Positions 1-11,861 of a DNA stretch of 64,000 nt are shown in pieces. A program made the position numbers and the translations under genes. Position 1 is the stretch's first letter, and every line of letters starts with the position of its first letter. The notes below the pieces were generated by a model. That model saw only the letters and a list, made by a program, of their open reading frames with translations, did no database searches and was not told the DNA's origin. Source of the stretch: Babesia bovis T2Bo (Eukaryota > Apicomplexa > Aconoidasida > Piroplasmida > Babesiidae); NCBI RefSeq assembly GCF_000165395.2, contig NC_010575.1:1597001-1661000 (forward strand). Reading direction: 5' to 3'.

Positions 1-499
1 TGACCTTAAACTGAGCGAAGCTGACAATAAGCAGGAAAGTGCACAGAAAGATAATAGTGTAGAATATGAAACATTATGTGGTTGGCTCAAGCAGCTGTTC
101 CCAGACGATTTACACGATGTGAAGGTCAGCAAGAGGCTGGTTGAGTCACCTGCTATATTGGTACAAACTGATTTTGGCCTATCGCCCAGCATGCAGCGTT
201 ACATGAAGCAACAGGCTACATCAGCTGGTATGAACGACACCGAGTTGTTTGGTACCTCTATGGTAAGCAAGCCCGTGCTAGAGATCAACATAGACCATCC
301 CATCATCCAGCATTTGAACATGATGGTGAAGACCGACAAGTTAAGTGACGTCCCACGTCAAGTTGCCAAGCAACTGTTGGATGTAGTTTCAATCCAGGGT
401 GGCTACAATGTAAAGGATCCTACACAGTTTGCTCGTAGCGTCTTAGATCTAATGCAGCGTGAAGCCAAGCAGTTTATAGAGAAGCAGGAATCTGCTTGA
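1..499 (+). CDS. HSP90-family chaperone, C-terminal part (organelle type)
   Basis: Partial gene: the frame is open from base 2 and ends in TGA at 497-499; the N-terminal ATPase and middle domains lie outside the window. The visible residues match the HSP90 C-terminal dimerisation region: RLVESPAILV, then a KPVLEINIDHPII block typical of HtpG/TRAP1/HSP90, then a final helix. The protein ends in KQESA, without the MEEVD of cytosolic HSP90 or a KDEL-like ER signal, so I infer a mitochondrial (TRAP1-like) or apicoplast HSP90. Known role of the family: ATP-driven folding of client proteins as a dimer. The paralog cannot be decided without the N-terminus. Confidence 0.8.
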   Translation, partial: DLKLSEADNKQESAQKDNSVEYETLCGWLKQLFPDDLHDVKVSKRLVESPAILVQTDFGLSPSMQRYMKQQATSAGMNDTELFGTSMVSKPVLEINIDHPIIQHLNMMVKTDKLSDVPRQVAKQLLDVVSIQGGYNVKDPTQFARSVLDLMQREAKQFIEKQESA

Positions 500-660
500 T
501 AATATAGTAATTTTACTTATCTACCATGTCTAGTGATAGCCCCGTGTTGTGTATTACACATTTGCCTAATATGCGCAAAGTCAGTCTGCGCAAATTAATA
601 TCGGGGTAAACGGACTGATGGAACAGTTGTATAATACTTTTGGCATAGCTTGGAGTAGAT

Positions 661-3051
661 ATGGAGACTCCAACACGGCAGCGTTCCTCCCAGCGCACTC
701 AGGGCTCTGAGCGCCGCCGTGAGGGGTCAACCCGTAAAATGAAGTTTGTAAATGCAGGTGTGGACACCGAAGCTTTTGCCAGGCGTACGAAGTACCTGCG
801 TGAGTTATTCCTGGACCCGGAACGTAGGCACGCTCACCCCTGGACTACTATAGAGAAGAAGATTCTATCACTAGACTGGTTCCATAACCCCGCAAAGTAT
901 AAAAAATGGCGACCGGATCAAACAGAAGACATGGCATGCCGTTTGTTTGCCAATATCGTATTTAATTACAGCCACCTTGCAATGACCAATGTAGGATACA
1001 CTGTTATCCATTGCCGTTTAATTAATGAGTTTGTTAACATTCTGGGCAACTACCAGTTATGTTTTATGGTAGTTCGCTCAGAAATTGGCGAACAGCAAAC
1101 TCAGGATACATTAAGGCCAGGATTAATATGGCGTGGTGAGCAAGTGTCTGAGACCCTTGCAGAGAGGAATGCGCTAATATACACGTCGCCCATGTGCGAG
1201 GACTACCAATGCTTATACGAAGGTATAAGCTTCAATATACATACAGCTACCCTTGATGACTTCCAAATAAAACCACCTTGTGAAGTTTGCAACGCTCGAA
1301 AGATCGAATTGCGCAGCAGGTTATACTTACCTGAAATATATTTCAAGGCTCAAGTTGTTGGCATGGCTGTAACTTCAGCTGTTGTCGAGGGACGTCGCAA
1401 CTACTTGGCCGCCATCCAGAAAGTTGACGGCACCATGCATATAATAGATGTGACCAAGTACCTTCAGGTAACCCTTGAGATAGTACACCAGTGGATGTTA
1501 ATCCACGATGCATATGTCAAACGTGTTCGTGACCTATACAAAAATTGTGGTATATTCACTGGTAAGTCTGAAGGTAATAAGGCTGTTCGTCAAAAGGCCA
1601 AAAAGGGTTGCTGCACAGGCTGTCTTTTGACTGAAAGTGAAATGAAGACATTGGATGAACTACGTAATAAAGCCATGGATTTTGAACTGCCTAGTACCCC
1701 TATATCCTTAAAAGGTCTTGACGTCAGTGAACAGCCTTTCAAGGGTGTTGCGATTCCTCAATTCTCACGTCAGAGTAATGTGGAATTCATATACACCAGT
1801 ATAGAGAACCTGAGGGTTGTCGTCCCAATGTACGTAGCTGCCATGGGCACTAATAGCATCTGCTTATGGGCCATTGGGGATGTTAACGACGGTGGCGAGC
1901 GCCAACCGCTAAGTGTTATGCAGTTGCCAAAGGGAGCTAGACCTACTGATATCAGCTCTTCCTTAGGTATTGCCAAGGACTACCAGAGCCTTTTAGCTAA
2001 CAAGTTCCAGTATGAGCCGCTACTGTACAGCACAGACGACACGGGATACCTCCGTATGTGGAGTTTGGGCTCTAGTGTCTGTGAGTCAGCACTGAAGATT
2101 GACTCCCACGCGCTATTATCACTGGCGGTAAATAAACGGTACCCCAACCTGATTGCCATTGGTGTTGAAACGGGTAAAATAAAGCTTTACAACCTATGGA
2201 AGCAGTGCATCTCCTTAGTGGGTAAATCTGCTGACGTCGACTTGCTCCGCATGACAACTATTCCCAGCTACCTCCCACACGATGTCTATGAGTACGTTAA
2301 GTGGTTCCACCCCGTTGTTAAGTTAGTTTGGGTTAACGACACTTTTTTGATGGCTCAGTATGCAGAGCCGCTCTACGTGCGCGAGTCGGCCAATGCATCG
2401 ACTGTCGCCATATGGAACATGGCCAAGGATATATTCGACCGCAGCGATGCTATCATGTGCCATCGATCTTGGTCACAAGACATGACACATACGTGGCATC
2501 TATCATCGCGTTTAGTATGCCTCCACGGTGGGCATTACGCCAGCCTTGGAGGTGTCATTTCATCTGACTGCAAGTGGTCAAATGAACATGGGATCATTGC
2601 GATAAGCTCTGATGCCACAGGGCAGTTACACGCCTATAAACCTGGTGTATGGACATGGACTGATTATGATGATGCCTTCTGTTTGGCACGCCTAACCGGT
2701 GATGCTGAATTCTACAAGAAGGTATTGGAACGTGTGACTAAGGAGCATGACTTCCTGATGAATCGTAACGCTTCGGAAGTAATGGCATCATCTGATTTGC
2801 GCAAAGGCCGCAGCAAATATAGCCAATATATAGAAATTGCAAAGAGTGAACTCAAGCAATTGCAAGATGGTCAACCGTTAAAGAACGATATTGCCAGCTT
2901 GCCCATCTGGGCCAAGCATACACTACGCCTAAACAACAGCTGCGAAAAGATGGTTAAGAAAATTCTAAAGAACATCCACGATGTCGAGATCATGGAGCAC
3001 AATCTGGCGAATAATCCAGTTGAACATCCAACCGGTGTTGCACAGAATTGA
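661..3051 (+). CDS. WD40-like protein, unknown function
   Basis: Single-exon ORF of 796 residues with a basic, Ser/Arg-rich N-terminus. I do not recognise a named family. The middle and C-terminal half read like weak WD40/beta-propeller blades, with stretches such as GTNSICLWAIGD, STDDTGYLRMWSLG and IGVETGKIKLYNLW, and ISSDATGQLHAYKPG later. Two cysteine clusters are visible (PPCEVCNARK near residue 210 and KGCCTGCLLT near 320), which could bind a metal. The C-terminal 100 residues are charged and helical. It lies between the HSP90 gene and RNA polymerase III subunit 1, all on the same strand. A scaffold role is inferred only from the propeller-like repeats. Confidence 0.6.
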   Translation: METPTRQRSSQRTQGSERRREGSTRKMKFVNAGVDTEAFARRTKYLRELFLDPERRHAHPWTTIEKKILSLDWFHNPAKYKKWRPDQTEDMACRLFANIVFNYSHLAMTNVGYTVIHCRLINEFVNILGNYQLCFMVVRSEIGEQQTQDTLRPGLIWRGEQVSETLAERNALIYTSPMCEDYQCLYEGISFNIHTATLDDFQIKPPCEVCNARKIELRSRLYLPEIYFKAQVVGMAVTSAVVEGRRNYLAAIQKVDGTMHIIDVTKYLQVTLEIVHQWMLIHDAYVKRVRDLYKNCGIFTGKSEGNKAVRQKAKKGCCTGCLLTESEMKTLDELRNKAMDFELPSTPISLKGLDVSEQPFKGVAIPQFSRQSNVEFIYTSIENLRVVVPMYVAAMGTNSICLWAIGDVNDGGERQPLSVMQLPKGARPTDISSSLGIAKDYQSLLANKFQYEPLLYSTDDTGYLRMWSLGSSVCESALKIDSHALLSLAVNKRYPNLIAIGVETGKIKLYNLWKQCISLVGKSADVDLLRMTTIPSYLPHDVYEYVKWFHPVVKLVWVNDTFLMAQYAEPLYVRESANASTVAIWNMAKDIFDRSDAIMCHRSWSQDMTHTWHLSSRLVCLHGGHYASLGGVISSDCKWSNEHGIIAISSDATGQLHAYKPGVWTWTDYDDAFCLARLTGDAEFYKKVLERVTKEHDFLMNRNASEVMASSDLRKGRSKYSQYIEIAKSELKQLQDGQPLKNDIASLPIWAKHTLRLNNSCEKMVKKILKNIHDVEIMEHNLANNPVEHPTGVAQN

Positions 3052-3246
3052 AAAACGTAAAACTGTCCTGAATGCATTACACCTTGTTTAGTTATGTGTA
3101 TTACTTGCGTAAATGTAGACATGTGTTGCCCTGGCGTTGTGTAATTCCCAGACAGTGGAAGGTCACGCGAGCTTCTATACACATAGATGCCAGATTATAT
3201 AATATATCGCAATATACAATGCAACACTTGTAAACATAGTGTCATA

Positions 3247-6200
3247 ATGCCGAATACAAATAAGCGGCAGAAGGTGGACGCCAGCGTTGCTAACGCTGGC
3301 GTTAGTCCAACAGCGGAGGATGATACTACTCAACCGTTTGATTTTAGTAGTATATGCGAGCGCATCGATGTGGTTGCTACACCTTCGGTACCGCCAACTA
3401 TGGCTGTAACCGCGCCGGCATATGATGATGTGATCATGTCTTCCGTCGATGCAATGCACTCTAACTCCCAGGCGTCAAATAAGAAAGAGCTTGTTAAAAG
3501 CTCTGTGACGAGGTGTACCATTGAAGGGGTACAGTTTGATGTAATGGGCAGTGAAGTGATATCGCGTATCTCTGAATTGCAAATTATGAAGCGTGAGCTA
3601 TATGACAACAGTAACAACGAGCCTCTACCCCTGGGAGTCCTGGACTTGAAATTAGGTAAATGAGTTTCTTTTGTATTATCACTCTGTAATAGGATCGAAT
3701 AGAGGTGGTAGTTTATGCCATACGTGTGGTAAAGACCTAAAGCAGTGCGTAGGTCATTGGGGCCACATCCAGCTGCAGATGCCTGTATTCCACATTGGTT
3801 TCTTTAAATACACCATTCAGATACTATACTGTATATGTAAGCGCTGTGCCTTCCTTCTACTACCTGAGAATACGGTCAAAAGGTTCCTAGAGGCACATCG
3901 TCGTCGAATGGATGACCCTCTACTCCGACCGTTACTCTTCAAGCAGATTATGCAGGAGTGTCGGAAAATCACTAAATGCCCTCGATGTGAAGCGCGTCAG
4001 GGTGTGATTCGGCGCATAGTTAAGCCTGTGATGGACCAATTCATGAAATTGCGCCACGTTATAAAGTACAAGGAAGGTGGCAAGTTGCATAGCATTGAGG
4101 AAGACTTGAATCCTCTAGTGGTTAAGCAGCTTTTCGAGTCGATTGACCCTACTCACGCTAAGATACTTAATGTCGTATCGCCAGAGAAGCTGTTAATTAA
4201 TAACCTAGCTGTACCACCGGTATGTTTTTGAATGTTGTGACTATGTCTCACAGAGTTGTATCCGTCCAAGTGTTACCATAGAAGGCCAAGGGACCACTGA
4301 GGATGACCTGACTTGTATATTTTCGGACATTGTCGAGCTTAACAATGGATGGAAGAACCAAATACGTAATGGGAGCCAAATAAGCCAGTTTATCCTAAGT
4401 TGGCAGTGTCTGCAACTTCAGTGTACAAGGCTGATTAACGCTGAAGCTCCTGCAGTATCGCAATTGCTTGTATCACGCAATATATCTAAACCTGGGCGTG
4501 GCGTTTGCCAACGTCTTAAGGGTAAGGAGGGTCGTTTTCGTGGTAACCTCAGTGGGAAGCGTGTTGATTTCTCAGCTAGAACTGTAATTTCCCCGGATCC
4601 TAACGTTGGTGTGGACGAGGTAGTGGTGCCTGAATGGATCGCCATGAAGCTTACGTTCCCCGAGGAAGTAACTGATTCCAATATATCGATTATGAAGAAG
4701 GCAGTACTTAACGGAGTCTCTATTTGGCCTGGTGCAACCTATGTAAAGAAGCAAAACGGTGGCAAGTGCAGCTTACAATATGCTAACCCAAAGTACATGA
4801 GTGACAACTTGACAGTAGGCGACGTCGTATTACGCCACTTGTGGAATGGTGACGTCGTGCTATTCAACCGTCAGCCATCGTTACATCGCATGAGTATTAT
4901 GGCACACCGCGTACGGGTTATGCCAGGGTCAACATTCCGCTTCAACGAGTGCGTGTGCCAGCCTTACAACGCGGATTTTGATGGTGACGAGATGAACTTG
5001 CACTTGCCCCAAACATACGAGGCAAAGGCTGAGGCACTCCACCTAATGAGTGTACTGCACAATCTAACGACTCCGCGTAACGGTGAGCCTTTAATAGCAG
5101 CTGTCCAGGACTTTTTATGTGCCAGTTATTTATTAACTTCTAAAGACCGGTTCCTTACAAGGGCAGAGTTCTGCCAGGCATGCTGCCACTTCACTGATGC
5201 CGCAAGTCAAGTTGATCTACCACCTCCGGCTATCATATACCCCGTGATGCTATGGACTGGTAAACAGGTGTTCAATGCCTTGCTGCGTCCAAATAGACGT
5301 TGTAAGGTAGTGGTTAACTTTGAGTGCAAGGAACGCGAGTTCCAAGATCCACCGGTTGGCAAGAATGCATGTATGTGCCCAAAAGATGGATACGTCATAT
5401 TCCACAACTCTGAGTTGGTATCGGGTGCCCTCGGGAAAAAAGCACTAGGTGCTTCTAAGGACGGGTTATTCTACCAACTTCTTACACGTAACAATAGGTA
5501 CATTGCTGCAGAGTGTATGCTGAGGGTATCGAAGCTAACCAGCCGATGGCTGGCTGGATTTGGCATGACCATAGGTCTAGATGACGTGAGGCCGGGTCCC
5601 GAATTGCTCCATCACAAGCAGGAGTTACTAAATGAGGGTTACGCCAAAGTCACTGCTGCCATTAACAACTTCGATACTTTGCAGGCACTGCCAGGCTGTA
5701 CCCGCGAAGAGACTTTGGAACTACAGGTTAAGCGTGTGCTAGATGAACTACGTAACGAAGCTGGTAAAGCATGCAATTCTAATCTACGGGCTGATAACAA
5801 GCCGTTGATTATGTTTAACTCTGGCGCCAAAGGAGCGCTTATCAACATCGCACAAATGGTTGCCCTCGTGGGTCAGCAGAACGTTTCAGGACAACGTATA
5901 GAAAATGGATTCATAGGCCGTACACTGCCTCATTTTGATATTGGCTGCATGGATGCCAAAAGCCGTGGTTTCGTTGCAAATTCATTCTTCTCTGGATTGG
6001 GTCCTGAGGAGTTTTTCTTTCATACCATGTCAGGCCGTGAGGGTTTGATTGATACCGCTGTTAAGACTAGTGAAACGGGATACATGCAACGAAGACTTAT
6101 GAAGGCCCTGGAGGTACTTGCTGTGTGCTACGACCATACAGTCCGCACAACAGATGGGCACGTTGTACAATTTCTCTATGGTGATGACGGTTTGGGTGGC

Positions 6201-7943
6201 GCATCGCTTCATATGGACACGAATGCCCTAGAACCAACCTTAAAGCATATACGCAGTATTACACCTCACTTATCTCAACCAGTTGATTACAGTGGTCCAT
6301 TTGAAATCCTCCCTGTTGAGGTACAAAAAAGCGCAATCGAGGTAGTTCAGGATATCATCCATGATCCTGTTTTATTGACTCAATTGCCTATACAGCTGCG
6401 TAAGAAACTGGAGACCTATAAGCACTGGGGGCATAATAGTGAATCTAGAAATCGACGTGTTGAAAGTACTATATGCGATCAGTTACTCAATAACCTAGTG
6501 GGTTTTTATGTACTCTACAGGCAGCTGAGCCCTGAGCAGCGTAACGTTCCCTTATTTCCAGAGGAAATTATACAATGGTCTGAGTTCTTTAGCCCATTGA
6601 TGAAGGAAGTGCTGCCAACCGCTTTACAGGACCATTTTGAACTATCTCATAGTGGCTCCGAAGACGCTGGTTTAAGGCTTAAATATGATTACAGCTGCTC
6701 TATCATAAGGACATTACGTAATTGGGCTTATAGCATGAATCTAAACATGAGTTACAATGAAATAATGAAACAATACTCTACCAGTGGACAGAATACTATT
6801 GAATTCAGATTGAACATGGTCAAGTGCCAGCATAGGCTATCAGTTAGGCAGATTTTCGAATTCGTGCGTTGTTGTTGGAAGGATTACCAACGTGCCATTT
6901 GCGTGCCTGGTGAGGCCATAGGCGCCTTGGGTGCACAATCCATAGGTGAGCCTGGTACCCAAATGACCTTGAAAACATTCCACTTCGCCGGGGTAGCATC
7001 CATGAACGTTACACTGGGTGTACCAAGGATCAAGGAGATCATCAACGCCTCTAGCACTATACAAACACCGATTATTGAAGTGCCCCTGATAAACAACAAG
7101 GACTTTGAATATGCACTCATGGTCAAGGCAAGGATTGAAAAAACAACATTGGGGCAGGTTTGCAGTGATATTAAGGAGATATTCGGCCCTACGGGCGCAC
7201 AATTGCGTGTAACACTGAACGAAAATCTGATAAAGAAGCTGTTGTTACAGATTGATGCTTTTAAGGTGCGTGAGATCATCTTAGATAACAGTGTGATGAC
7301 TAAGTTTAAACTTGGAAAGCATGCTATCAGTGTGGTTAACAAGTACCAACTCAATATTGACCTTGCAACAAGCCAACATCAGTTCTTCCAGCAGCATGCA
7401 CTGATAGTCACATTGCTGCAGATAATGGTTGCTGGAGGCAAAAGCATTAAACGTGCTGTTATCAAAAAGGAAACTGATGCTGACGGGTTCCGTTATCAAT
7501 TAGCCGTTGAAGGGTATGGGCTCCAGGAAGTCATTGGCGCCGCGGGCGTCAAGTCAACTGGCGTCAAGAGCAACCACGTACTGGAAGTGGCAAAGGTACT
7601 GGGAATAGAAGCTGCTCGCAGTGTAATAATCAGTGAAATACAAAAGTGCATGGACGCCTACTCTATAGACATAGATCAACGTTATATGAAACTTTTGGGC
7701 GACGTCATGACATTCCGCGGTGAGGTCATTGGTATTAACCGATTTGGCATCCAGAAGATGCGAGCTTCTACGCTAATGCTCGCGTCGTTCGAAGAAACAA
7801 ACGAACATCTATTCGAAGCGGCAGTGCACAGATTACGGGACCCGATTAAGGGTGTCAGCGAATGCATCATCATGGGCAAGCAGGTACCACTAGGTACCGG
7901 TGCTTTCGACGTCCTTCTTGCCAACGATTGCGTAGCAGCATAA
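3247..7943 (+). CDS. RPC1: DNA-directed RNA polymerase III largest subunit
   Basis: Three exons: 3247-3655, 3693-4219 and 4254-7943, with introns of 37 and 34 bp; the joined product is 1541 residues. It is the catalytic subunit that makes tRNAs, 5S rRNA and U6. Seen: a clamp zinc motif CHTCGKDLKQCVGHWGHIQL (CxxC...CxxH), the switch/lid block GRFRGNLSGKRVDFSARTVI, the magnesium site NADFDGDEMN near residue 551, and the bridge-helix/trigger-loop block LGAQSIGEPGTQMTLKTF near 1204. The EGRFRGNLSGKR wording and the absence of a C-terminal heptad repeat indicate Pol III, not Pol II. The first 110 residues are low-complexity. An in-frame ATG at 3187 is possible; 3247 was chosen because the 20 upstream residues resemble nothing conserved. 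Confidence 0.95.
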
Positions 7944-8639
7944 TACCGCACCGTTTAACAAGGACCATAATTCAAAAGTGCATGCATCTATTTGCTTTCT
8001 CAGTGTCCGCGTACTCCACATTGTGACCGATACCATGCAATATCCCATATGTGGAGACATGTACGAATAATGGAGCACAACTTACATGTTATAATTATGT
8101 ATTACACGTAAAAGTAGCTTGTTTTAGAGGTAGTATATGACAATTCTTATGATGACGTTGCTCAAGTGTGCGCAATGCAACCGTCATGCGGAATGAACTT
8201 GAATTTATTCTTGCATTGAAAATAGTACAACACTAGATATCTGATTTTATTTCAATCATTTACGGAATATTCAGAAGCCATTCTTCTGTACTCCGCGTAC
8301 TGCCACGGTGCCACCACAACATCACTGGTATTCTTGGCACTAAATGCGTCAGGTGAACCCATTTCAAAAATTCCCATAGATTATCCATGTGTTAGTACAT
8401 CTATACGCCAAGATACATAGTGATACAGTTGCTAATAGACAACATAATTACATGTCTGATGTATCACAGACCCCATTTGAATCCAGAATATCCAAAATAA
8501 TATTAGTGTGTTGCCACTTAAAGACGTTAGTGTAGGATACAACTCTGTATCTTACCATCACTCATCTCCATTTTTAAGTCTTGGAGGGAAGTTTATTAGT
8601 GTGCAGGAATTTTCGGCTATTTTACCATAAGTTGTTGAA
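7944..8639. other. intergenic stretch, no gene seen
   Basis: Between the end of RPC1 and the next gene. AT-rich with no open frame of useful length. I see no tRNA or repeat in it. It should hold the RPC1 3' end and the promoter of the secreted protein gene that starts at 8640. Confidence 0.5.
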
Positions 8640-9371
8640 ATGCGAACTCATTCAAGGAGTGGAATATTACTATCCCGGGCACTTTCTGCCATTATATTAC
8701 TCCTACCGACATTTACCTCAAAATCCAAAGTCAATGCAGATTATTTGAGGCATGCAAAGGGAAAGGGGATTAAGATTGAAGGCCTTCATAACGAAGATGA
8801 AGGATTCAAAAGAGGAAGTACGGTTGATGTTGTGTCCAATGGCAACAAAATTGAACAACCTGAGGAATGCCAGTCTAATTGCCCCCCAGGATATTGCGAT
8901 TTGAAGACAAGCATCGTTTGGGGGTTAATACAGCCACTTTCATTAACATACCCCTATGTTCACAACGTACCTTTTAGTGATCTCCAAGAAACTGATGAAT
9001 CTTCCAACAAAAATCTAGAAGATGTTATTGAAGAAGCAGACCCTATGGAAGAGTATGCTGGTGAGCAATTTGCTGGCCTTGGTATTATCGACGCCATTCA
9101 ACGCAAGGAACTCTATGAACTCACAGGCGTCACTGCTGCTTGTCTTAAGCTGTTTGGCCACTTCTACAGAGTTTCCGCTAAGGGTGTACCAGTGGACCCA
9201 AAAGCTCCCATTAGGAAGTACATGTTCCTGAAATTCATTCCCACAGATGATGTCACTTTCGGGCGCGTCATCAACTGGATGAGCATCTGCTTTGTCTCAT
9301 ACGCATTTATCGCTATGTTAACCTTTATAGGAACAACCAAGAAGCATGAGGAGGTACAAAAGAATAGTTGA
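8640..9371 (+). CDS. secreted or type I membrane protein, unknown
   Basis: Single-exon ORF of 243 residues. The N-terminus has a basic start and a hydrophobic run (ALSAIILLLPTF) consistent with a signal peptide. Near the C-terminus is one strongly hydrophobic segment (FVSYAFIAMLTFIGTT), followed by a short charged tail KKHEEVQKNS, so the product is predicted to be a single-pass membrane protein with its bulk in the ER or secretory lumen. A Cys-rich piece (CQSNCPPGYC) follows an acidic region. I recognise no family. It stands alone between two long intergenic regions. Confidence 0.65.
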   Translation: MRTHSRSGILLSRALSAIILLLPTFTSKSKVNADYLRHAKGKGIKIEGLHNEDEGFKRGSTVDVVSNGNKIEQPEECQSNCPPGYCDLKTSIVWGLIQPLSLTYPYVHNVPFSDLQETDESSNKNLEDVIEEADPMEEYAGEQFAGLGIIDAIQRKELYELTGVTAACLKLFGHFYRVSAKGVPVDPKAPIRKYMFLKFIPTDDVTFGRVINWMSICFVSYAFIAMLTFIGTTKKHEEVQKNS

Positions 9372-10034
9372 CCTCTCCAGATTCTTGTCTGATTCATCAA
9401 AATCAGTAGAGGCTTCATGAGACCTGCAAGCGTAACATATCGTGTGTGTTTGGCACTACCGTATAATAGGCCAAATAAGTATACGCTGGCTTTGTTCAAG
9501 GCTGGTATGGAGATTTTATACCCCTAATCACTCCTGGCATTCGACTTGATCTAAAAGATATATCTATTATGATATACACCATATGGATATTTTCGCCAAT
9601 ATGGGTAAAGCGTCGAATGCTCCGAGGAGGATTCCTAGATCTTGTGGAAGGCGGGCTGCCAGACTATTTTAAGCAGCCGCTCATATCCTAGCGCAAAAAT
9701 CGCGCTATGTCGTTTGGCAGCAGCAAACGCACGATATTATACGTGTGAATCATAATCATCTTCATTGTGCATGCAACAAAGGATTTGTTGTATCCATTCA
9801 AGTGGCATCTGTTAATCGTCTTAACAGTGCGCATATCGTACACAATAGAAGCCTAATAGCAGGCTAAATACGCAACAGCTCTAATATTTTAACGACTATT
9901 CATTTTGTATGAACTGGACTTAGTAGTGCACTATGTCAGGTTTTGGCATGCTGTATAGAAATAACTTTATATTTACTTATATGTGTCAAATTAATGTCCA
10001 AGTGGTACATATTAGCCTTACAGAGTGTTTAGGG
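9372..10034. other. intergenic stretch, no gene seen
   Basis: It separates the convergent 3' ends of the secreted protein gene and the PIG-T gene. No supported ORF, tRNA or repeat is seen. Confidence 0.5.
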
Positions 10035-11681
10035 TTAACTAGAGTGCTGTATTGAAGTTAGGTCATTCAGATGCTGCTTGCTGGTGGCAACATGGAACAC
10101 CACACTGTAAAGCAGGCCTACAATAACACCTGCGCCAGCCATTACGTTGAATGACATGGTATTATCTGGCAATACAATATGCGAAAAGAATGGACCTGTA
10201 TAGTGCATCCTCCCACTTAAATCCATAGGGTCTCCTAGCGGATTCCCTGGTTTGTCTATAAGGATACCCGAAGGAATAAGCTGACCCCTGTGCATCGAGT
10301 ATTCAATCTCGTCAAAACGGAGTTTATTCTTCTGAAGATCGACCCTGCACTCGACGCTAGAGTTCGGTGGTATGCAAAGTGAGAATCCAAAGGCTATCCA
10401 GTACTCTGACTTGTCATAAAGCATTGACAAGGATTCTATGCCGTGAGCAGATGGCGTAAAACAATTACTACCATGACACCAGTGTATAGCCTGATGATCT
10501 GAACCCTCAGTAACGTGATTTATCGTTAATGTGAGTGTAGATATTTGAGGGAGGAGCCAATAAGGCAACGGCTGAACAAATGTTATGTGCTTTTCTGTAT
10601 TGTTCCGATTATTAACCACAACCGATAAAGACGACTGTACCCTGCGTTGAACCGGGAAAACAGTACTTTCTAACTCAGATACACGGAATGTTAGTCCCGT
10701 CTCCGGTGTCCACGTGGGCATATTCTCGGTTGCGTTGAAAAGCTTCTCAAATGTTCCACCGATTTGTATATGTGTATTTAGATCCAAAAAGTCAAACTCC
10801 ATACTGTTAACTCCGTCGAACTGTTGTTTTAACGGTTCGGGTACAATGAACTCAACAACGCTCCTTGAGGCACCTGGCAATATGCCGGGTATCACCTTGT
10901 TCTTGTACAAGTTCCATAAACCTTTTTTCATATTTCTACGGTCAACAAATAATTGGAATTGTAACTCTAGTTTCAGAGCATCCCGTTCCATAAACATGCG
11001 TGACCGAACACCTTTATAACCCGAACGAGCCCAAACGCGCTCGTCGTTAATCAGTGATAATAAACCCATCTGTCCTAATGATGGTAACATAGTGCGCCAT
11101 TTATACAGGTTATCCACGCAAAATACATCTTCTGAATATGATGCAGCAAGACTACGTAGAGAAGATAGATTATCAACTTCATTTCCAATAGATAAAAGAC
11201 GACCTATGTCAAAAACATATGTATTTTTAGATGCTAAAACGTAAAATTGCGATCCGGTGATACCCCAAAGGTTAAGAGCTAACGTTTCAAAGTGGTCATA
11301 CGTCTCCTCAGGGGTTAGCTCATTAGGCCACGTAGCCCATAAGGTCTCACCATGGTTGAAGATATCGAATTCAGTACTACCCCAAGTGGAATGCCAATCT
11401 CCCATGTGCTGAGTACATTCAAAATTGTGCACTTGTGTCCTGAAATAAAGCTTGGCAAGGTCTGGAGCCATGACGTCCATCAGGACGCCAGGATAATACA
11501 TATCCTTCTGTGAACGTACATAGTTCTTAGTTGCGATTGAAACGTCTAGCACTAGTAAAAAGTTACCATCCAGTAACGGCTGGACAGAAAGATGCTCCTG
11601 AACCACGTCATTATGCAAGGACAAACACGTTCTTAAAACGAGTGTTATAGCGAACCAGATACAAAACAAAATCATTTCCAA
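10035..11681 (-). CDS. PIGT: GPI transamidase component PIG-T / Gpi16
   Basis: Single exon, 548 residues. PIG-T is the luminal scaffold of the ER complex that replaces a C-terminal peptide of precursor proteins with a GPI anchor, the main way piroplasms attach surface antigens. Seen: an N-terminal signal peptide (ILFCIWFAITLVLRTCLSLH); the family region with WGSTEFDIFNHGETLWATW and LNLWGITGSQFYVLAS; a central block FRVSELESTVFPVQRRVQS and QPLPYWLLPQISTLTLTIN, typical of Gpi16; and a C-terminal hydrophobic segment (VMAGAGVIVGLLYSVVFHVA) matching the single membrane anchor of PIG-T. It starts 180 bp from the divergent S15 gene. Length agrees with the family. Confidence 0.88.
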   Translation of the reverse strand: MEMILFCIWFAITLVLRTCLSLHNDVVQEHLSVQPLLDGNFLLVLDVSIATKNYVRSQKDMYYPGVLMDVMAPDLAKLYFRTQVHNFECTQHMGDWHSTWGSTEFDIFNHGETLWATWPNELTPEETYDHFETLALNLWGITGSQFYVLASKNTYVFDIGRLLSIGNEVDNLSSLRSLAASYSEDVFCVDNLYKWRTMLPSLGQMGLLSLINDERVWARSGYKGVRSRMFMERDALKLELQFQLFVDRRNMKKGLWNLYKNKVIPGILPGASRSVVEFIVPEPLKQQFDGVNSMEFDFLDLNTHIQIGGTFEKLFNATENMPTWTPETGLTFRVSELESTVFPVQRRVQSSLSVVVNNRNNTEKHITFVQPLPYWLLPQISTLTLTINHVTEGSDHQAIHWCHGSNCFTPSAHGIESLSMLYDKSEYWIAFGFSLCIPPNSSVECRVDLQKNKLRFDEIEYSMHRGQLIPSGILIDKPGNPLGDPMDLSGRMHYTGPFFSHIVLPDNTMSFNVMAGAGVIVGLLYSVVFHVATSKQHLNDLTSIQHSS

Positions 11682-11861
11682 TCACCCCGGGAATAATCAT
11701 GGCCGGTGTGCTACGATATAGTATGATGTAGATTAATGTGTAGTTGCACTGTGTGGACCTAGACATGACGCGTATTCACGGTTATAGTGGCTTCGGAAAG
11801 TTATATACCCAAATTTAATTGCAATGTAAACTTGAAATACTATATATCTTTACCATGAGCC
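11682..11861. promoter_or_regulatory. shared upstream region of PIG-T and S15
   Basis: A 180-bp gap between divergent start codons. It must carry both promoters if the two genes are expressed separately. No consensus element is claimed; the call rests on gene orientation only. Confidence 0.45.

Noticed and set aside
3187..3246. N-terminal extension of RPC1 by 20 residues
   Set aside because: In frame, but not similar to other polymerase subunits; the downstream ATG is as good.
6840..7354. Two overlapping minus-strand ORFs of 120-156 codons inside RPC1
   Set aside because: They lie opposite the strongly conserved trigger-loop and jaw region of RPC1 and are shadows of its codon pattern.
8140..8200. 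C/D-box snoRNA-like sequence (atgatga)
   Set aside because: No D box (ctga) at suitable distance and no terminal stem.
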